NCBI RefSeq assembly: GCF_951230155.1
Contig: NZ_CATNVD010000005.1
Location: 124,001 to 188,000, forward strand
Length of the DNA: 64,000 nucleotides
Direction of reading: 5' to 3'
Source of the DNA: Parablautia sp. Marseille-Q6255
Lineage (GTDB): Bacteria > Bacillota > Clostridia > Lachnospirales > Lachnospiraceae
Positions 60,033-64,000 of the stretch are shown here, one piece after another. Made by a program: the position numbers and the translations under genes. Every line of letters begins with the position of its first letter. Position 1 is the first letter of the stretch. The notes beneath the pieces were generated by a model. The model searched no databases. It had not been told where the DNA came from and saw nothing but the letters and a program-made list of their open reading frames with translations.

Positions 60033-61808
60033 GTGAAGGAATATACCAGATTTAAAAAAGTTGCTCAAAAAATATACGATTTGCTGGAGCGAAGGCAGAA
60101 GCAGGCGTTTGCCGGGATTCTTCTGATCATGGCTGCTTCAGCGGCGCTTACCCAGTTTACGCCCAAGGCGATCGGCTGGCTGACAGATGATATTCTCAGG
60201 CGGAGCGGGATCGTTTTCTGGGATATTCTTCCGGTACTGGCTGTGATATTGGCGGTAAATGTCCTGAATGAGCTTTTGAAAATAGGCCGCAGGCTTATGG
60301 TAGAGGATGTGGCGACGAAAACAGAAAAGAAGGCAAGAGGACTGGTGATCCTGTCTTTGCTGCGCGCTCCGTTATCTTTTTTCAGGGAAAATATGACTGG
60401 AAATATCCATGGAAGGCTGAACCGGTGCCTGGACGGGACGGTCAAGCTGGAAAAGCTTGTTTTTATGGACCTGGCGCCTGCGGTGTTCAACAGCATTGCG
60501 GCGATTCTCGTGATCGTCACTACATTGCCGGTCGTGCTTGCGCTTCCGATGCTGCTTGTTGTGCCGATCGGGATGGCTGTTGTGTTCCGGCAGATCAGCA
60601 CGCAGCGGGGAATCCGTGTGGAGCTTCTGGAGACAAAGGCGGCGATGGATGGTTCGGTTGTAGAGCTGTTAAACGGAATAGAGGTCATAAGGATCACGGA
60701 CAGTGTTGTGCTGGAAGGGGAGCGGTTTGACAGAAAATCAGAGCTTTTAAGAAAAAAGGAGATGCGCCACCATGTACAGATGGCAAAATATGACTGCCTG
60801 AAATTCATGAATGAGGCGGTTTTCACTGTTTTGATGATCGGGATCTCCGTATGGCTCGCGACAAAAAACAGGATCAGCGTAGGCGATGTGCTTACCTCAT
60901 ATCTTTGCTTTACTCAGCTGCTGAGACCGCTGGAGGAGCTGCACCGGATTCTTGATGAGCTGTCAGAAAGTATGGTTTTGGCAGAGGATTTCTTTTCTCT
61001 GGCTGAAATCCCGTGTGATTTTTCCTATGAATGTCCGCAGCTTCCGGCAGAGCACCATACGATAGAGTCACACGGCGCCATAGAGATCAGAAATCTGCAT
61101 TTTTCCTATGACAAAAACAAGCTTGTGCTGCATAACACGGATCTTTCTATACAGCGGGGCATGTTTTTGGGGATCGCCGGTCCGAGCGGGTGTGGAAAAT
61201 CTTCGCTGATAAAAGCGATATGCAGACTGGAGGACTATGAAGGAGAAATCTGGATCAATGGGAAAAATCTCCGGCTCTTTTCCAGGCAGGAGCTTTCTGA
61301 TCTGATCGCGCTTGTTCCGCAGAGTCCGTTTTTGGTTGCGGGTACGATATATGACAATATCTGTTATGGACTGAAGGTGCGCCCGGAGCGTAAGGAAGCA
61401 GAGCTGGCAGTCAGAAAAGCGTGCCTTTCTGAGTTTGTGGACAGCCTGCCGGACAGACTGGATACTGTGATCGCGGAGGGTGGCGGCAATCTTTCCGGCG
61501 GCCAGAGACAGCGCATCGCACTCGCAAGGATTTTTCTGCGTAAACCGGAAATTCTCATTTTAGATGAGGCAACCTCAGCTCTGGATAATACTTCGGAGAG
61601 ACTGATCCAAAGAGAAATAGAGCAGCTGATGAAAGAAAATGGCATGACTGTGATCTCAATTGCGCACAGGCTTACCACATTAAAGAATGCAGACCGGATC
61701 ATCGTTGTAGACAACGGGGCGATCGCGCAGGCAGGCACCTATGAGGAGCTGCTCCGTCAGGAAGGGATGTTTCAGGACATGTACTATGGGAAGCTTTTGC
61801 AGCAATAA
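60033..61808 (+). CDS. ABC exporter, fused membrane and ATPase domains
   Basis: 591-residue type IV (MsbA-like) half-transporter. The membrane domain (about 20-315) has six spans. Walker A is GPSGCGKSS near 387-395, the Q loop is VPQSPFL, the signature LSGGQRQRIALAR near 490-502, Walker B ILILDEATSALD near 510-521, and the His switch IAHRLTT. GTG 60033 has AAGGGAG upstream; ATG 60003 has no ribosome site. It lies downstream of the two-component genes and upstream of a methyltransferase. The substrate is unknown. Confidence 0.9.
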   Translation: MKEYTRFKKVAQKIYDLLERRQKQAFAGILLIMAASAALTQFTPKAIGWLTDDILRRSGIVFWDILPVLAVILAVNVLNELLKIGRRLMVEDVATKTEKKARGLVILSLLRAPLSFFRENMTGNIHGRLNRCLDGTVKLEKLVFMDLAPAVFNSIAAILVIVTTLPVVLALPMLLVVPIGMAVVFRQISTQRGIRVELLETKAAMDGSVVELLNGIEVIRITDSVVLEGERFDRKSELLRKKEMRHHVQMAKYDCLKFMNEAVFTVLMIGISVWLATKNRISVGDVLTSYLCFTQLLRPLEELHRILDELSESMVLAEDFFSLAEIPCDFSYECPQLPAEHHTIESHGAIEIRNLHFSYDKNKLVLHNTDLSIQRGMFLGIAGPSGCGKSSLIKAICRLEDYEGEIWINGKNLRLFSRQELSDLIALVPQSPFLVAGTIYDNICYGLKVRPERKEAELAVRKACLSEFVDSLPDRLDTVIAEGGGNLSGGQRQRIALARIFLRKPEILILDEATSALDNTSERLIQREIEQLMKENGMTVISIAHRLTTLKNADRIIVVDNGAIAQAGTYEELLRQEGMFQDMYYGKLLQQ

Positions 61809-61839
61809 AATAAAAGAATATAACGAGGGAGGAAGATAT

Positions 61840-62637
61840 ATGAATTTTACCGATATACACGAAATAAAGGATGAAACACAGCAGATACAGGCGATCTATC
61901 AGGTATTTAATGAGGATACGCGGCTGAACCACTCCAGAGCGGCGCGGGTAGAATTCCTGACGACGGTGCGCTACATTGAGAAGTATCTGACGCCCGGTAT
62001 GAGGATTCTTGATATAGGCGCCGGAGCGGGGGAGTACAGTCTGTATTTTGCGCGCAGAGGGTATGAGGTCTGTGCTCTGGAACTGGCAGACCGGAATATC
62101 GAGACCTTCCGGAAAAAGCTCTGCAAAAAAGACCCAATCGAGCTCGTACAGGGAAATGCAGTCGATCTGAGCAGGTACGGGGATGAGTCGTTTGATGTTG
62201 TCCTTGTGCTTGGACCGCTGTACCATCTGCACAGCAGAGAGGATCGCAGCCGATGTATTGCAGAGGCAAAGCGCGTCTGCAAAAGGGGCGGCAAGATCTT
62301 TTTTGCTTTTATTACGAATGATATGGTTTTGCTGACAGAGTTTATGTACCGTCAGGATTATTTTGTGACCGGAGATTACGATAAGGAAACGTTTGTTTTA
62401 GAGAACTTCCCGTTTGTTTTTTATACGGTTGATCAGTGCCGCAGGATCATGGAAGGATCAGGGCTGCGCCTTTTGCACACCGTGGCGGCAGATGGAGCAA
62501 GTGAGCTGCTTGAGGAGAAGATCAATGAAATGGACGATGAGAACTATGCGCAGTATCTGAAATACCATTTTTATATTTGCGAGAAACCGGAATTTCTCGG
62601 GATGACGAACCATTTGCTGTGTGTATGCGAAAAATAA
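61840..62637 (+). CDS. Class I SAM-dependent methyltransferase
   Basis: 265 residues. The SAM loop DIGAGAGEYSLYFARRG lies near residues 56-72, VLVLGPLYHL is the post-II region, and RVCKRGGKIF completes the fold. It resembles small-molecule or UbiE/type 11 methyltransferases. The substrate is unknown. GAGGGAGGAAG precedes ATG 61840. It lies 31 bases after the exporter, so the two may act on the same molecule. Confidence 0.87.
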   Translation: MNFTDIHEIKDETQQIQAIYQVFNEDTRLNHSRAARVEFLTTVRYIEKYLTPGMRILDIGAGAGEYSLYFARRGYEVCALELADRNIETFRKKLCKKDPIELVQGNAVDLSRYGDESFDVVLVLGPLYHLHSREDRSRCIAEAKRVCKRGGKIFFAFITNDMVLLTEFMYRQDYFVTGDYDKETFVLENFPFVFYTVDQCRRIMEGSGLRLLHTVAADGASELLEEKINEMDDENYAQYLKYHFYICEKPEFLGMTNHLLCVCEK

Positions 62638-62680
62638 TAAAAGGAGACAGAATGATATCGAAGCCGCACAAAGGATCGGA

Positions 62681-62878
62681 GATCCTGCGAGGCTGTTTGA
62701 CCGGTTTTACATGCAGGAGGAGTCCAGAAGTAAGGGAGGATCAGGGCTGGGCCTTACGATCAGCCGTCATCTTGCGCAGGGTATGGGCGGGAATCTGGAG
62801 GCTTCGTACGAGGAAACGCAGTCAGGAAAGCAGCTTGTGCTTACGCTCACCCTGCGGGGAAGTATGGACTGTGTATAG
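62681..62878 (+). pseudogene. Remnant of a sensor histidine kinase (C-terminal ATPase part)
   Basis: About 65 codons read DPARLFDRFYMQEESRSKGG, then the G2 box SGLGLTISRHLAQGMGGNLEA, then LVLTLTL and a stop. This is the end of a histidine-kinase ATPase domain without the His box, N box or G1 box. The first good ribosome site and ATG nearby (62652) is in a different frame. It starts right after the methyltransferase stop, as if a deletion fused the two. It differs in sequence from the kinase at 58512, whose own C-terminus is intact. Confidence 0.75.
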
Positions 62879-62913
62879 GAAGCTCCCTTTCAAAAATTGA
62901 ATCAGAGATCAGG

Positions 62914-62957
62914 AAAGACAGTTGACTTCAGATAAGAAGTTGATTGTCTTTTTCTTT
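62914..62957 (+). terminator. Terminator after the kinase remnant
   Basis: A 16-bp stem with G-T pairs, AAAGACAGTTGACTTC (62914-62929) with 62936-62951, six-base loop, then T-rich sequence. Confidence 0.75.
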
Positions 62958-62997
62958 TGCATAGTTGCCCCCTGTTCACTGACGATAAAAAGATATC

Positions 62998-63025
62998 TTG
63001 ACAGAATGATAATACTGTATATAAT
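62998..63025 (+). promoter_or_regulatory. sigma-A promoter of the GntR-type regulator
   Basis: TTGACA (62998-63003), a 16-base spacer and TATAAT (63020-63025), both perfect. Confidence 0.8.
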
Positions 63026-63041
63026 ATATATATACAGTATT
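63011..63041. promoter_or_regulatory. Palindromic operator over the -10
   Basis: A perfect 13-bp inverted repeat AATACTGTATATA/TATATACAGTATT (63011-63023 and 63029-63041) around five bases, covering the -10. Its position suggests autorepression by the adjacent GntR/YtrA-type protein. Confidence 0.7.
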
Positions 63042-63069
63042 GCAAAATAGATACAGAGGAGGAGCAGAC

Positions 63070-63444
63070 TTGAACATCAGTATCAGTAATTCAAGCGGAC
63101 AGCCGATCTATGATCAGATTACTTCGCAGATAAAGGCAAAGATCATAGCGGGAGAGCTGTGCGAGGGCGATGCACTTCCTTCTATGCGTTTTCTGGCGAA
63201 GGAGCTGCGCATCAGTGTGATCACAACGAAACGCGCGTATGAAGAGCTGGAGCGGGAAGGATTTATTGTATCTGTTCCGGGAAAGGGCAGCTACGTTGCC
63301 AAAAAGAATCTGGAATTTGTCCGCGAAGAGCAGCTTCGGAGGATTGAAGCGCATATGCAGAAAATCGTGGAGCTGTCTGTTGGCTGCGGGCTTGGACTGG
63401 AGGAGCTAAAAGATATGCTGGAGCTGGTCTATCAGGGAGAATAA
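63070..63444 (+). CDS. GntR-family regulator, YtrA subfamily
   Basis: 124 residues. The winged helix at about 10-78 contains PIYDQITSQIKAKIIAGEL, LPSMRFLAKELRISVITTKRAYEELE and PGKGSYVA. A short helical C-terminal dimerisation segment follows, which is the YtrA type. TTG 63070 has AGGAGG seven bases upstream. YtrA-type regulators typically control an adjacent ABC transporter, and an ATPase gene begins 75 bases later. Confidence 0.92.
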   Translation: MNISISNSSGQPIYDQITSQIKAKIIAGELCEGDALPSMRFLAKELRISVITTKRAYEELEREGFIVSVPGKGSYVAKKNLEFVREEQLRRIEAHMQKIVELSVGCGLGLEELKDMLELVYQGE

Positions 63445-63518
63445 AGACAGGCGGCAGGCTGTCAGAGCGGCAGCGGCATTTTATTATCAGACCCGGGCTG
63501 ACGGGATGGGAGGATCAT

Positions 63519-64000
63519 ATGGAGTATGCACTTGAAATCAGAGACGTAAGTAAACAGTATCCGGGATTTTCTCTGGATCATATTAATTTCGCACTTCCGA
63601 CAGGGTGCATCATGGGACTGATCGGAGAAAATGGGGCAGGAAAGAGCACAACGATCAAGCTGATCCTTGATCTTGTAAAAAAAGACAGCGGACAGATCCG
63701 CGTGCTGGGAGAGACTCTCACTACAGAGAGCAGGGCGCTGAAGGAGAAAGTCGGAGTAGTGATGGATGAATGTAATTTCCCGGAGTGTATGCGGATAGAG
63801 GAGATCGGAAAGATGATGAAGCACTGCTATCGAACCTGGGATGCGGACAAATTTCAGCGCTATCAGAAAAAGTTCGGCCTGTCGTCGGGGAAGCGGGTGA
63901 AGGACTGTTCACGGGGAATGAAGATGAAGCTTACGATCGCAGTGGCGCTGTCACACGACAGCCGTCTGCTGATTTTAGATGAAGCGACAAGCGGACTGGA
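63519..64000 (+). CDS. ABC transporter ATPase, YtrB-like (5' part, runs off the window)
   Basis: The first 160 or so residues of an ABC ATPase. MEYALEIRDVSKQY is followed by Walker A GENGAGKST near residues 37-45, the degenerate signature CSRGMKMKLTIAVAL near 130-144 and Walker B LLILDEATSGLD near 150-161, where the window ends. GGGAGGATCAT precedes the ATG. The RGMKMK type signature and GntR/YtrA neighbour match multidrug or peptide-antibiotic exporters of the YtrB/BcrA kind. A permease gene is expected beyond the window. Confidence 0.9.
   Translation, partial: MEYALEIRDVSKQYPGFSLDHINFALPTGCIMGLIGENGAGKSTTIKLILDLVKKDSGQIRVLGETLTTESRALKEKVGVVMDECNFPECMRIEEIGKMMKHCYRTWDADKFQRYQKKFGLSSGKRVKDCSRGMKMKLTIAVALSHDSRLLILDEATSGL

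Overview
The window reads as chromosomal DNA of a spore-forming, Gram-positive member of the Clostridia, most probably the family Lachnospiraceae. The evidence is a full division and cell-wall cluster in clostridial order, the spoIIGA-sigE-sigG sporulation block, meso-diaminopimelate-type murE, sigma-A promoters with extended -10 elements, AGGAGG ribosome sites, roughly 50% GC, and a three-gene block of large uncharacterised proteins that I associate with Lachnospiraceae. No rRNA, tRNA, CRISPR array, transposase or phage gene was seen.

Layout. 1-1270: a CPBP membrane protease and the tRNA methyltransferase mnmM. 1279-13965: one long + strand operon, murE-priA-def-fmt-Zn peptidase-rsmB-rlmN-prpC-prkC-rsgA (wall precursor, replication restart, N-terminal formyl handling, rRNA methylation, wall-sensing kinase/phosphatase pair, ribosome assembly). 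14047-16603: terminator, ychF, lgt and a tiny Spo0E-like gene. 16689-30632: dcw cluster mraZ-rsmH-ftsL-ftsI-spoVD-mraY-murD-ftsW-murA-divIB-ftsZ, with a MraZ-type operator at the front, an internal terminator between the two penicillin-binding proteins, a separate ftsZ promoter and a strong final hairpin. 30733-33525: a secreted Ig-like protein and aroE on the minus strand, divergent from aroD. 33541-36365: spoIIGA-sigE and sigG behind a promoter with Spo0A-box-like elements, then a convergent YlmC/YmxH-type gene. 36448-37031: nrdR. 37085-42847: the uncharacterised 1184/423/264-residue module. 42886-46592: purB, purA and a GNAT acetyltransferase.

46633-53101 is an AT-rich accessory island: a LacI-family repressor facing a branched-chain-amino-acid-type ABC transporter (binding protein, two permeases, two ATPases) and an RpiB/LacAB-type isomerase, with two LacI-type operators in the control region. 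An atypical shikimate-dehydrogenase-like gene follows on its own promoter. 54192-64000 holds a HAD hydrolase, a small membrane protein, a lantibiotic-protection-type ABC transporter (two permeases plus ATPase) divergent from an OmpR-type two-component system, an ABC exporter, a methyltransferase, a broken histidine-kinase remnant, and a GntR/YtrA-type regulator with the first part of its ABC ATPase, which runs off the window.

Most notable observations: (1) the C-termini of the FtsI-type PBP and of DivIB, two divisome partners, carry the same 43-residue module (21 identities, no gaps); (2) the 1184/423/264 module, whose middle protein has faint Hsp70/actin-fold features; (3) a 21-bp-spaced spoIIG promoter with tandem Spo0A boxes; (4) a SpoVD with KTA in place of the KTG motif; (5) an AroE-like enzyme lacking the shikimate-binding serines. 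All gene assignments are from reading motifs and context; no database search was run.
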